From: CAYSYM01 sp964435115
GTDB lineage: Bacteria; Chloroflexota; UBA6077; CF-72
Reading direction: 5' to 3'
Assembly: GCA_964435115.1 (NCBI GenBank)
Contig: CAYSYM010000035.1
Coordinates: 1 to 39,666 of the forward strand
Length of the DNA stretch: 39,666 bases
The notes under the pieces are model-generated. The model worked only from the letters and a program-made list of their open reading frames with translations, had not been told where the DNA came from and searched no databases. Shown here one piece after another: positions 8,724-17,473 of this stretch. Both the position numbers and the translations under genes were made by a program. The stretch's first letter is position 1, and each line of letters begins with the position of its first letter.

Positions 8724-8955
8724 TGTCCCCGCTCTGCTAGCCTGGTCGGACCCGCGCGGCTGGCCACCTGCAGCTCTGCCTTGGGTGGCGAAGCGCCCGG
8801 GCCGACGTAGGGCATGAATCAGTGCAGGTGCGGGCGGCCGGCTTCGCGGGGAGCTCGAGGGAGCGCGGTCGACGTGCCGACGCTCCTTCGCTCCGCGCGG
8901 GGCCTGCCAGCGGGGCTTCGGGGCGTGGCGCGGCGGGCGCGCGGCGGCTGAGCGC

Positions 8956-10473
8956 GTGGCCGGTGCCGGCGCGGACTCGCACCCGGCTGGCGCCGCCGGC
9001 CGGCCCTGGCGCTGGCCGCGCCCGGCCGGCCTGCTCGCCGCGCTGGTGGGCGCCGCGGGCCTGGCGCTCATGGCCAGCAGCGCCGGCGCCCAGAGCTACC
9101 CGGCGCCGTACTGCCAGCCGGGCCAGGCGCCCCGGTTCGTCCTCGGCTTCGCCGAGCTGAAGGAGCAGCTCGGTGCCACGATGGGCGAGCCCCTCGAGTG
9201 CGAGCACGCCGACCCACAGACCGGCGACGTCTCGCAGCGCACCAGCACGGGCATGGCCTTCTATGACGCCGTCAGTGGCACCCGCACGTTCACCGCGGGC
9301 TACCGACACTGGTCGCTGACCGCGGACGGGCTGAGCTACTGGGATGGGAGCGGCTCAAGCGCGGCGGATGCCGCAGTGGCCGGCGGCGCCGCCGACCTGG
9401 GCTCGGCGGCGGTCCCAGCCAGCAGCTACCCGCTCAACGGTCGCTTCCTGCTGGTGAACATGCACGGCGCCCTCTTCCACGAGGATCCGCGTGACTTCCA
9501 GGAGAACGTGGCCTACGCACAGTGGCTGGGCACCGGCGTGATCCGCGTGTTCGCCACCGACAGTAACACCTTCAAACCCTGGGACGGGCGCCGGGTGGGC
9601 AGCGTCATCGCCCAGGAGGCCCCGGTCCTGCGCGCGGCCAGGATCAAGCTCGTCGTGGCGCTGGTCAACAACCACCAGCCCGTGCCAGGCGAGGCGCCCG
9701 AGAGCGCCGGCTGGCTGGACGGCTACTACCAACTCCTGCTCCCGTTCTACACCCGCACCTGGCGGGACAGCTACCTTAGCTTCCTGCGCGCGCTCATCTC
9801 CACCGTCCGCGACCGGGGGGCAGGCGACGTGATCCAGGCGTGGCAGATCGGCAACGAGCTCCACACGCCCGAGAGCCCCACCGCCTTCGTGCCGTTCGTC
9901 GTCGACGTGGCGCGCCAGATTCGGGCCCTCGACCCGTCCACGCCCATCTACCCCGGCACGATGGGCGCCAACCACCTCCAGCCGTGGAACCCGGCCTCGC
10001 CGGTCGCCCGCTGGCTCTACTGCGAGGCGCCGGTCGACGCGTACACGCTGCACGCCTACGACTGGGTGAGCCGCGAGCGGAGCGGCGACATGCCCATCCA
10101 GTGGGATCTGGACACCATCACCGCCGAGCCCTGCCCTTCCGGGCGACGTTTGCCGGTGATCGTGGAGGAGCTGGGCACGTCGCGCGCCCTGCCGGGCGTG
10201 TACACGGCTGACCAGGAGGAGCGTCGCCTCGAGCAGGAGGTGCGGCAGATCCGCTTTGTCCTGGGGTACGGGATCGTCCAGGGGCTCGGCGTCTGGAACG
10301 GCGAGAGCCCGCGGGTGCGCGACCGGACCTTCTACGATCGCCGCCGCGGCCTCACCTCCTATGGGCCGGACGGGGAGGGCGGTGGATCCTGCTACGACCC
10401 GCGCCCGCTGGCGAGCCCGGGCGTCCGATGTCGCCTGGAGCGGCTCCTCCAGGCGCTGCCGGCCCCACCGTAG
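8956..10473 (+). CDS. Secreted glycoside hydrolase-like protein with an N-terminal accessory domain (GH clan A type)
   Basis: 505 residues. A long basic/Pro-rich n-region then a hydrophobic signal (AGLLAALVGAAGLALMASS, cleavage near AGA-QS) points to export. Residues about 55-130 form a compact domain (ELKEQLGATMGEPLECEH ... FTAGYRHWSLTADGLSYWDG) that I have seen fused to varied Chloroflexota exported proteins; its function is unknown to me. From about residue 155 a (beta/alpha)8 glycosidase-like domain follows: the acid/base motif is IGNELHTP with Glu301, and the nucleophile candidate is VIVEELGTS with Glu404 or Glu405 at the end of a beta strand, as in clan GH-A families such as GH5. Substrate unknown. 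It stands alone, convergent with the PaaG-like gene. GTG 8956 has no strong ribosome-binding site; the true start may differ. Confidence 0.75.
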   Translation: MAGAGADSHPAGAAGRPWRWPRPAGLLAALVGAAGLALMASSAGAQSYPAPYCQPGQAPRFVLGFAELKEQLGATMGEPLECEHADPQTGDVSQRTSTGMAFYDAVSGTRTFTAGYRHWSLTADGLSYWDGSGSSAADAAVAGGAADLGSAAVPASSYPLNGRFLLVNMHGALFHEDPRDFQENVAYAQWLGTGVIRVFATDSNTFKPWDGRRVGSVIAQEAPVLRAARIKLVVALVNNHQPVPGEAPESAGWLDGYYQLLLPFYTRTWRDSYLSFLRALISTVRDRGAGDVIQAWQIGNELHTPESPTAFVPFVVDVARQIRALDPSTPIYPGTMGANHLQPWNPASPVARWLYCEAPVDAYTLHAYDWVSRERSGDMPIQWDLDTITAEPCPSGRRLPVIVEELGTSRALPGVYTADQEERRLEQEVRQIRFVLGYGIVQGLGVWNGESPRVRDRTFYDRRRGLTSYGPDGEGGGSCYDPRPLASPGVRCRLERLLQALPAPP

Positions 10474-10493
10474 CCAGGCCGGGCGGGCGCTAC
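10470..10493. terminator. Small inverted repeat between convergent genes
   Basis: GTAGC at 10470-10474 and GCTAC at 10489-10493 flank a GC-rich loop and overlap the ends of both convergent genes. It is a weak bidirectional terminator candidate. Confidence 0.25.
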
Positions 10494-11269
10494 CCCCGTC
10501 GTTCGAGGAACGCGCGCAGCGCGCGCCGGAAGTGCTCGCTGCGCGCAGCCTCACGCATCGCCACCGCCTCCTGCTGGAGCTGGCTGCGGACGGGCTGCGA
10601 ACCGGCGGCGTCCAGCAGGCGGCGCGTCGCCAGCAGCGTGCTCGCCGGAACGGGGCCCAGCTCCTCGGCCACGGCGCACGCCCGCGCCCGCAGCGTGCCC
10701 GGCTCCACTACCTCGTTCACCAGCCCCCACGCCAGCGCGTCCGCGGCCGAAAGGGTGCGGTTCCGCAGCAGCAGGTCCATCGCCCGCGCCGTGCCCAGCA
10801 TCCGGGCCAGGAAGGCAGAGGAGCCACCGTCCGGTGGGAGCGCCAGGCGGGTGTAGGCGGCGGTGAACGTCGCGGCGGCCGAGGCCACGCGGTAGTCGGC
10901 GGCCAGCGCCAGACTCAGCCCTCCACCCGCGGCGGCGCCGTTCACTGCCGCGACGATGGGGCCCGGGCAGTCCAGCATGGCGCGAATGGTCGCGTGGTGG
11001 GCGGCCACGAGGCGGGCGACACCCTCGGCTGGATCGCGGCCTGCCCCCAGCCACGCGAGATCGGCGCCGACGCAGAAGGCGGGCGCGCTCCCCGTGAGCA
11101 CCACCGCTCGGGCCGGGCGCTCCTCGCCCAGCGCCGCGCCCAGCGCGTCCAGCAGCTCGGGCACCAGGGCGTTGCGCCGGGCCGGGCGATTCAGGGTGAG
11201 CACCCGTACCGGCCCGAGCTGCTCCTGCGCGACGAGCGCCGAGCCGTCCGGGACCGGCGCCCGGCTCAT
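10490..11269 (-). CDS. Enoyl-CoA hydratase/isomerase family protein, PaaG-like
   Basis: 259 residues, crotonase fold. The oxyanion-hole segments are AFCVGADLAWL and GAAAGGGLSLALAADYRVAS. The two catalytic glutamates of true hydratases are absent (Ser and Thr at those positions), but Asp147 in LALPPDGGSS sits where PaaG-type isomerases carry their catalytic Asp (PDSGG-like motif). That pattern fits 1,2-epoxyphenylacetyl-CoA isomerase / delta3-delta2-enoyl-CoA isomerase better than hydratase. The nearby Paa epoxidase cluster makes a PaaG-like role (epoxide to oxepin, or double-bond shift) attractive, though it is transcribed alone on the opposite strand. Key-residue assignment rests on manual alignment from memory. 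Confidence 0.82.
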   Translation of the reverse strand: MSRAPVPDGSALVAQEQLGPVRVLTLNRPARRNALVPELLDALGAALGEERPARAVVLTGSAPAFCVGADLAWLGAGRDPAEGVARLVAAHHATIRAMLDCPGPIVAAVNGAAAGGGLSLALAADYRVASAAATFTAAYTRLALPPDGGSSAFLARMLGTARAMDLLLRNRTLSAADALAWGLVNEVVEPGTLRARACAVAEELGPVPASTLLATRRLLDAAGSQPVRSQLQQEAVAMREAARSEHFRRALRAFLERRG

Positions 11270-11355
11270 GGGAGCGTCACTCCAGGCGGCCCGCGCCGGT
11301 CACGTGCGCAGCGCCTCCCAGGCTGTCGAGGCCTGCGGCGCCGGTTGGGAATCCC

Positions 11356-11958
11356 TTATGGCGTGCCCGGCGCCACCGGGCGGGCGCCTTCCTTGCTCAC
11401 CGCCATCGCGGCGGCCGCCGCCTTCTCGGCCAGCATGATCAGGATTTCGTACGACTCGCTCACGGTGTCCAGGTACTTCTTCTGGATCTTCGGCTCCAGC
11501 TCGCGAAACATGATGTCGAAGGTCCGGCTCGGGGGCCGCCTGGTCGTCCGGTACGCCTGCAGGATGTCCCGCGGCTTCAGCGCCTTGAGGGCGTCGGTGA
11601 TCACCGTAATGCCGCGCTGGATCTCCGTCGAGAGCCCAAGGCGCAGATCCATCCGGTCACCATCGGCACTCTCGCCGATGGCCTGCAACGCTTCCTGGCA
11701 CAGCTCCCCGTACTGGCGGAGCATGGTGGAGACCTTGTCCTCGATGGTGCTGTACAGGCTCAAGTAGCGCTGGTGGATCTTCGGTAGCACCTCGTCGCGC
11801 AGCCGGTTCATCTCGTCGTCGGTCGGCGCCCCTTCCTCGGTCGCGTACTCGCTGAGCAGGAAGACCGGGTTCACCGACTCCAGCATGTCCTTGTAGACCT
11901 CGATCAGGTTAAGCAGGTCCAGCCGAACCTCCTGCATCTTCTCCGGGGTCGCTGCCAC
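11356..11958 (-). CDS. Uncharacterised all-helical protein
   Basis: 200 residues, soluble, no signal peptide or membrane segment, no family that I recognise. The sequence is heptad-rich and charged (LDLLNLIEVYKDMLESVNPVF, LPKIHQRYLSLYSTIEDKVSTML, FRELEPKIQKKYLDTVSESY), predicting several long amphipathic helices that may bundle or self-assemble, and a short Ala-rich tail. GAGAGGAG lies a few bases before GTG 11958 and inside the end of the upstream zinc-finger gene, so the two are almost certainly co-transcribed and may act together. No catalytic motif is visible. Confidence 0.7.
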   Translation of the reverse strand: MAATPEKMQEVRLDLLNLIEVYKDMLESVNPVFLLSEYATEEGAPTDDEMNRLRDEVLPKIHQRYLSLYSTIEDKVSTMLRQYGELCQEALQAIGESADGDRMDLRLGLSTEIQRGITVITDALKALKPRDILQAYRTTRRPPSRTFDIMFRELEPKIQKKYLDTVSESYEILIMLAEKAAAAAMAVSKEGARPVAPGTP

Positions 11959-11961
11959 GCG

Positions 11962-12279
11962 CTAGCTCCTCTCTGCCGCCCCCGCCTGGCGCTCCTTCAG
12001 GTGCCTGCCCAGGTGGTTGCTCAACCCGCCCGGCCTGACCTCAGCGCCGCAGACGTCGCACCGATACATTTCTGCCAACACCACCGTGGGAAGCCCGGCC
12101 TCTGCCGGGGAGCGGACCGCCGGCGGCGCTGGCTGGGTCGGACTGACCGGCCCGGCCACCGCCTGGCGGACGAGCCGAGGCAGCAGCTCGCGGACCGTCA
12201 CCCCCTCGGCCAGGGCGCGAGTCCGCAGGTGGTCCCACAGCCGCTCGTCCAGCCAGATCCGCGTCGACACCTCACCCAC
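11962..12279 (-). CDS. Small DNA-binding-like protein: ribbon-helix-helix-type N-terminus plus C2H2 zinc finger
   Basis: 105 residues from GTG 12279, which has a GAGGT motif 9 nt upstream; ATG 12318 would add 13 residues. Residues 4-41 (VSTRIWLDERLWDHLRTRAL, then EGVTVRELLPRLVRQAV) look like a CopG/Arc-type strand-helix-helix. A Pro-rich linker leads to YRCDVCGAEVRPGGLSNHLGR with Cys74, Cys77, His89 and His93: C-x2-C-x11-H-x3-H, a C2H2 finger, which is uncommon in bacteria. Four bases separate the stop from the next gene, the helical protein. I infer a DNA-binding regulator acting with, or on, that protein; not experimentally known to me. Confidence 0.65.
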   Translation of the reverse strand: MGEVSTRIWLDERLWDHLRTRALAEGVTVRELLPRLVRQAVAGPVSPTQPAPPAVRSPAEAGLPTVVLAEMYRCDVCGAEVRPGGLSNHLGRHLKERQAGAAERS

Positions 12280-12501
12280 CCGCGCTCTACCTCGCCCCCC
12301 ATCGTACGCACCCGGCATAGGCGTTCGCCAGACAGCCCTCACGACCCTGGCCGCGCCCGACACCGGGGGCACCGTCCACGCTCCGGCCATGCGGCCCCGC
12401 CCCGCGTGGAGTGCCCCGGTCCCTGCGTGGATGCGGCGTACGACGTAGTTACCGGATGGGTACTTACGGGCGATGCCGGCGGCGGACGAAAGAGTCCGCG
12501 C

Positions 12502-12537
12502 CTGGCATCATTCGAAGTGACCAGGTACACTAGTCAC
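12502..12537 (+). promoter_or_regulatory. Promoter and operator of the toxin-antitoxin operon
   Basis: A near-perfect palindrome, GTGACCAG - gtaca - CTAGTCAC (7 of 8 paired positions), spans 12517-12537 and ends at the base before the antitoxin ATG. Inside it lies TACACT (12526-12531), 6 nt from the ATG, with CTGGCA (12502-12507) 18 bp upstream as a -35 candidate. Binding of the antitoxin or complex here would cover the -10 box, fitting the autoregulation usual for such operons. Confidence 0.6.
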
Positions 12538-12780
12538 ATGGTACTCGCCCGCATCTCGAAGGCTGAGTTCAAGGCCCACGCGCTGGAGGTCCTCCGCCGC
12601 GTCGAGGCCACCCAAGAGCCCGTGCTCGTCACCGACCGCGGGCGGCCGGTGGTGCGCATCGAGCCGTTCTACGGCGAGGACGACGTGGCGGTGCTGGCCG
12701 GACTGCGCGGCACCGTGCGCGCCTACCACGACCCGACCGCGCCGGTCGCGGACGCGGGCTGGGAGGCGCTCACCGGGTGA
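12538..12780 (+). CDS. Phd/YefM-family antitoxin
   Basis: 80 residues. The N-terminal Phd fold is visible: ISKAEFKAHALEVLRRVEAT, then EPVLVTDRGRPVVRIEPF, the strand-turn motif of type II antitoxins. The C-terminal 35 residues, ending VADAGWEALTG, would be the unstructured toxin-neutralising tail. It should dimerise, bind the palindrome directly upstream and inhibit the PIN-domain toxin encoded 4 bp overlapping downstream. ATG 12538 follows a -10 box by 6 nt, so the message is probably leaderless. Confidence 0.9.
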   Translation: MVLARISKAEFKAHALEVLRRVEATQEPVLVTDRGRPVVRIEPFYGEDDVAVLAGLRGTVRAYHDPTAPVADAGWEALTG

Positions 12781-13223
12781 GCGTGGGCCCGCCCGCCGCT
12801 GCGCCCGAGGCGCCGCCCCTGCTGCTGGACACCCATGCCTGGCTGTGGTGGGCGTCGGGTGACCCGGCGCTCCCGGCCGGTCTGCGCCGGCGGCTCCAGG
12901 CGGCGTTCGCCGGGCGCCAACTGTGGGTGTCCGCGATCAGCGCCTGGGAAGTCGCGCTGCTCGTCCAGCGCGGGCGCCTCGAGTTGACGCTGCCAGTGCG
13001 GGAGTGGATTGGCCGCAGCCAGGCGCTGCGCGGGCTGCGCTTCCTGCCGGTGGACGTGGCCCTCGGGGTGCGGGCAGTGGAGCTGCCGGACCTGCACGCC
13101 GACCCGGCCGACCGGCTGATCGTGGCCAGCGCCGAACGGCTCGGCGCGGTGCTGGCCACCCGCGACCAGCGGCTGCGGGCGTACGCGGGCGTGGCGACCA
13201 CCTGGGGCGCCGCCGACGACTAA
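12777..13223 (+). CDS. PIN-domain toxin, VapC-like ribonuclease
   Basis: 148 residues, type II PIN toxin. All four acidic metal-binding positions are present: Asp18 (LLLDTHAWLWW), Glu58 (SAISAWEVALL), Asp112 (DPADRLIVASA) and Asp130 (TRDQRL), so the nuclease should be active against RNA. The start GTG overlaps the antitoxin stop (GTGA), the usual coupling for these pairs. The first 13 residues are Pro/Ala-rich and probably dispensable. The neighbours are unrelated to it and no mobile element remnant is visible. Confidence 0.9.
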   Translation: MSVGPPAAAPEAPPLLLDTHAWLWWASGDPALPAGLRRRLQAAFAGRQLWVSAISAWEVALLVQRGRLELTLPVREWIGRSQALRGLRFLPVDVALGVRAVELPDLHADPADRLIVASAERLGAVLATRDQRLRAYAGVATTWGAADD

Positions 13224-13261
13224 CCCGCCATGCGAGTGGCTGGTGCAGAAGGCGCCGGGGA

Positions 13262-13290
13262 CGCCCGCGCACCGGGCGGGTGTTCTTCTT
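13262..13290 (+). terminator. Intrinsic terminator of the toxin-antitoxin operon
   Basis: CGCCCG (13262-13267), loop CGCAC, CGGGCG (13273-13278), followed by a T-rich stretch (tgttcttctt). It lies 39 bases past the toxin stop and is the only hairpin in this window with a convincing T-rich tail. Confidence 0.6.
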
Positions 13291-13306
13291 CCCGCGGCTT
13301 CGTCTG

Positions 13307-13323
13307 GTCTGCCGGCCGCAGAC
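13307..13323 (-). terminator. Hairpin after the aldehyde dehydrogenase gene
   Basis: GTCTGC and GCAGAC flank CGGCC, just beyond the minus-strand dehydrogenase stop. Reading on the minus strand no strong T-run follows, so termination efficiency is uncertain. Confidence 0.4.
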
Positions 13324-13334
13324 GCCGGAGGGGG

Positions 13335-14774
<1,440 letters not shown>

Positions 14775-14960
14775 GAGTGCCAAGGCTGGAATCCCTCCCA
14801 CACTGTCGCGCGCCAGCCACTGGGAGCCAGCGCCAGGTCCTCGGAGCTCGGTTCGGCAGACCGGCAGCGGCCGCCGGGGCCCCCGCAGACGCGAGGGCCC
14901 CGGGCCGGCTCCCCCCGGCTCGGCACTGGCGGCCGGTGGCGGGCCGCCGCCCGGTGCCAA

Positions 14961-14989
14961 TTGCTGGCGCCCGCCCGCGCTGCTATCGT
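14961..14989 (+). promoter_or_regulatory. Sigma70-type promoter candidate in the 420-bp divergent region
   Basis: TTGCTG (14961-14966) and TATCGT (14984-14989) are separated by 17 bp. An imperfect inverted repeat follows: CTGAAGCTGA at 15002-15011 against TCTTTCAGC ending at 15027. It would drive the hydratase-Paa operon with a leader of about 200 nt. The rest of 14775-15195 holds no gene I can support, and the inverted repeat is a possible repressor site. Confidence 0.4.
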
Positions 14990-15195
14990 CAGTGGTGCAT
15001 CCTGAAGCTGACCGCTATTCTTTCAGCAGGGACGCCTGTGGTCAAGCCACCCCGGGGAGGGATCGTGCCGAAGCCGCGCCGCCAGCCAGGAACCCGCGTG
15101 CTCCGCGCTGTACGCTGCCTCCTGAGGGGGCGTCCTGTCGTTCCGTCTGGCCGGCCGAGGCTGAGCCGTGGCGACCTCCGGGTGGGAGGGATCCG

Positions 15196-15999
15196 ATGGT
15201 CGACGCGGTAGCTACCACGGAGCGGGCCGTCTCCGTGTCGCTCGCGCGCGACGGCGTGGCGCTGATCCACCTGCATCGCCCACCCGCCAACAGCTACAAC
15301 CGCGCCTTCCTGGATGACCTGAACGCGGCGATCGACGAGGTGCGCTGGGACGAGCGCATCGGCGGCGCCGTCCTGGTGAGCGACCTCCCCCGGTTCTTCT
15401 CCGCCGGCGCGGACGTCGCCATGTTCCGCGCCAGCACCCAGGCCCAGCGCGTGATGACGGTGCTGCACGCCCACGAGGTGCTGCGCAAGATGGAGCACAC
15501 GCCCAAGCTCTTCGTCGCGGCGATCGGCGGCCATGTGCTGGGCGGCGGGCTGGAGATTGCCCTGGCGTGCGACTTCCGCTTCGCAGCCGAGGGTGAGTAC
15601 CGCGTGGGCCTGCCCGAGGTCACGCTCGGGCTGCTGCCCGGCAACGGCGGCACGCAGCGGCTGACACGCCTCATCGGCCGCGGCCCGGCGCTCGACCTGA
15701 TGGTCACCGGCGCCCCGGTGAGCCCCCCGCGGGCGCTCGAACTCGGCCTCGTCGACCGGCTGGTGCCGGCCGAGCGGCTGGTCGACGAAGCAGTGGAGTA
15801 CGTGGCGAAGCTGGCGGCCGGCCCCGCGCTCGCCGTGGGCAACATCAAGATTGCCGCCAGGCTCGGCGCCGACCTCCCCTTGGAGGGCGGGCTGGCGCTC
15901 GAGCGCGAAGCGGTGTGGCGGCTGTTCCTGAGCGAGGACGCCGCCGAGGGGCTGGCAGCCTTCGCCGACAAGCGCCCGCCGCACTGGAAGGGAACGTAG
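15196..15999 (+). CDS. Enoyl-CoA hydratase (crotonase family, PaaF-like)
   Basis: 267 residues. Crotonase fold with oxyanion-hole stretches FFSAGADVAMF and GGHVLGGGLEIALACDFRFA. Both catalytic glutamates of true hydratases are present: Glu120 (GGGLEIA) and Glu141 (GLPEVTLGLLPGNGGTQR). It should add water across a 2,3-trans-enoyl-CoA. At the head of the Paa-like operon it is best read as the beta-oxidation hydratase acting on the ring-opened product before thiolysis (PaaF-like). GGGAGGGA lies 4 nt before ATG 15196, which decides the start; the open frame extends much further upstream without family similarity. A 112-bp gap with heptamer repeats separates it from the PaaA-like gene. Confidence 0.9.
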   Translation: MVDAVATTERAVSVSLARDGVALIHLHRPPANSYNRAFLDDLNAAIDEVRWDERIGGAVLVSDLPRFFSAGADVAMFRASTQAQRVMTVLHAHEVLRKMEHTPKLFVAAIGGHVLGGGLEIALACDFRFAAEGEYRVGLPEVTLGLLPGNGGTQRLTRLIGRGPALDLMVTGAPVSPPRALELGLVDRLVPAERLVDEAVEYVAKLAAGPALAVGNIKIAARLGADLPLEGGLALEREAVWRLFLSEDAAEGLAAFADKRPPHWKGT

Positions 16000-16003
16000 A
16001 GGG

Positions 16004-16052
16004 ATGCCAGATGTGAGACGTCAGCTGTTCGGTGTCGGGTGTCGGGCGGCAG
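16004..16052. repeat. Heptamer tandem repeats (7 units)
   Basis: Units from 16004: ATGCCAG, ATGTGAG, ACGTCAG, CTGTTCG, GTGTCGG, GTGTCGG, GCGGCAG; consensus RTGTCRG, the same family as the block at 5159. It lies between the hydratase stop and the PaaA-like start. Confidence 0.7.
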
Positions 16053-16111
16053 TGCGGGGGGCCGAGCTCTTTCACTGCCCATGACCACCTACGATCGCCT
16101 ACCGGCGGCAG

Positions 16112-17098
16112 GTGGCTGACGGCTTGATGTCTGGCGGACCCTCCAGGAGCACCAGGGAGATCCGGTTGCGAAGCGAGGAAGACACGCGTCGGCACGTCGC
16201 GGCGGGCAAGCTCGTCGAGGGCCTGGAGCATATGTCGCCGACGTACCTGGAGGGGATGAAGCGCATCCTCACCGTCTCGGCCGACACGGAGCTCGTCAGC
16301 GCCCCGGCCTACTTTCGGGCCGCCCAGGATGCGCCCAGCCTCAACGCCTTCGGGTCCGCCATCTCCATCGTGCAGGACGAGCTGGCGCACGCCCACATCG
16401 CCTACCGGCTGCTCGAAGACCTGGGCGTCGACAGAGACTGGCTGATCTACCAGCGGCCCGCCCACCAGTGGAAGCACCCGTACGCCTTCGACGTCCCGCT
16501 AGACACCTGGGTCGAGCTGGTGGTGGCCAACGCCTTCTACGACCAGGCCGGCTACACGCTGCTCTCGGACGTCTACCATTCGACGACCTTCGGGCCGTGG
16601 AAGCGCGCCCTGGCCAAGGTGGACAAGGAGGAGACGTTCCACCTGCGCCACGGGCAGCAGTGGATTCGCCGCCTCGCCCAGGATCCGGCCCAGAAGGCCG
16701 GGCTGCAGCGAGCGGTGGACTGGATGTTCCTGCTGACCGTGGAGTGGTTCGGGCTGCCGGACGACCAGAAGCTGCACACGGAGCAGCTCGACTACGGCTT
16801 CAAGGGGAAGACCAACGACCAGCTCCGCCAGACGTGGCTGAGCACGGTCGTCCCTTTCTGCGAGGAGGTAGGGCTGACGGTGCCCGCCCACTACGACGAG
16901 CGGCAGGGCAGGTACGTGCTGGACGTGCCGTTCCCCGCCCGGTTCGACGCGGCCAGCAAGCGCTGGCTCTTCGAGGAGGGCCGGATTGGCTGGGACGAGG
17001 TGCTCAGGCGCTGGAAGGCGCGCGGCCCGCTCAACCAGGAGCTCGTCGCCCAGCTCCAGCGCGGGCACGGCCGGGCGACGCGGGATGACCATGGGTGA
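16112..17098 (+). CDS. paaA: Phenylacetyl-CoA epoxidase catalytic subunit-like di-iron protein (PaaA-like)
   Basis: 328 residues, close to PaaA length (about 310). Ferritin-like four-helix di-iron protein: first ExxH in SIVQDELAHAHIAYRLLEDLG (Glu90, His93), second in DKEETFHLRHGQQW (Glu173/174, His177), plus acidic residues in DTWVELVVANAFYDQ. PaaA inserts one oxygen atom into the ring of phenylacetyl-CoA to give the 1,2-epoxide. Context is decisive: PaaD-like, PaaB-like and PaaC-like genes follow without gaps. The true substrate could be another aryl-CoA. GTG 16112 and ATG 16127 are both possible starts; neither has a good ribosome-binding site. The stop overlaps the next gene's ATG (TGATG). 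Confidence 0.87.
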   Translation: MADGLMSGGPSRSTREIRLRSEEDTRRHVAAGKLVEGLEHMSPTYLEGMKRILTVSADTELVSAPAYFRAAQDAPSLNAFGSAISIVQDELAHAHIAYRLLEDLGVDRDWLIYQRPAHQWKHPYAFDVPLDTWVELVVANAFYDQAGYTLLSDVYHSTTFGPWKRALAKVDKEETFHLRHGQQWIRRLAQDPAQKAGLQRAVDWMFLLTVEWFGLPDDQKLHTEQLDYGFKGKTNDQLRQTWLSTVVPFCEEVGLTVPAHYDERQGRYVLDVPFPARFDAASKRWLFEEGRIGWDEVLRRWKARGPLNQELVAQLQRGHGRATRDDHG

Positions 17099-17460
17099 TG
17101 GGTGAAGCTGGCATGGCGGGTGAGACGGTCGAAGCCAGCCGGGACGCCGTGCTCGCGCGGCTCTGGCGCGCCCTGGCCGACGTCGAGGACCCGGAGATCC
17201 CCGTGTCGGTGGTCGGCATGGGGCTGATCGTCTCCGTCGACTACCTCCCCACCAGCCGGACGGCCCGGCTCACGCTCACCTACACGGCCATGGGCTGCCC
17301 GGCCATGGAGATGATCCAGGACGACATTCGGGCCCGGCTGCTGCGCGAGCCGGGTGTCGAGCGCGTCGAGATCGAGGTGGTGTGGGATCCGATCTGGACG
17401 CGCAAGCGCCTGAGCGACGAGGCGCGGGCGACCATGCGCGCGCTGGGGATCGCGGCGTGA
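17098..17460 (+). CDS. MIP18/DUF59-family protein, N-terminal half of PaaD
   Basis: 120 residues. The MIP18 (iron-sulfur assembly-type) domain is clear: DVEDPEIPVSVVGMGLIVSVD, LTLTYTAMGCPAMEMIQDDI with the conserved Cys of the CPA motif, then VEIEVVWDPIWTRKRLSDEARATMRALGI. Known PaaD proteins (about 165 residues) continue into a four-Cys zinc ribbon; this one stops at the end of the MIP18 domain, and a matching ribbon is encoded separately at 18659. PaaD is thought to mature the PaaA iron centre or the PaaE cluster. ATG 17098 overlaps the paaA stop; GTG 17095 is one codon earlier. Confidence 0.85.
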   Translation: MGEAGMAGETVEASRDAVLARLWRALADVEDPEIPVSVVGMGLIVSVDYLPTSRTARLTLTYTAMGCPAMEMIQDDIRARLLREPGVERVEIEVVWDPIWTRKRLSDEARATMRALGIAA

Positions 17461-17473
17461 GCCCGCGGCCGGC

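Noticed and set aside
8724..8955. Additional small gene between the importer operon and the glycosidase
   Set aside because: The short frame starting at 8822 runs antiparallel in composition to real proteins (Arg/Ala/Ser-rich) and continues out of frame into the glycosidase; no ribosome-binding site or family match.
12538..13223. Toxin-antitoxin pair as part of a larger defence island or prophage
   Set aside because: No integrase, transposase, restriction or phage gene is visible nearby, and base composition does not differ from the surroundings.
14775..15195. N-terminal extension of the hydratase frame through the divergent gap
   Set aside because: The frame is open but the predicted residues are Pro/Arg-rich without similarity, and a strong GGGAGGGA directly precedes ATG 15196.
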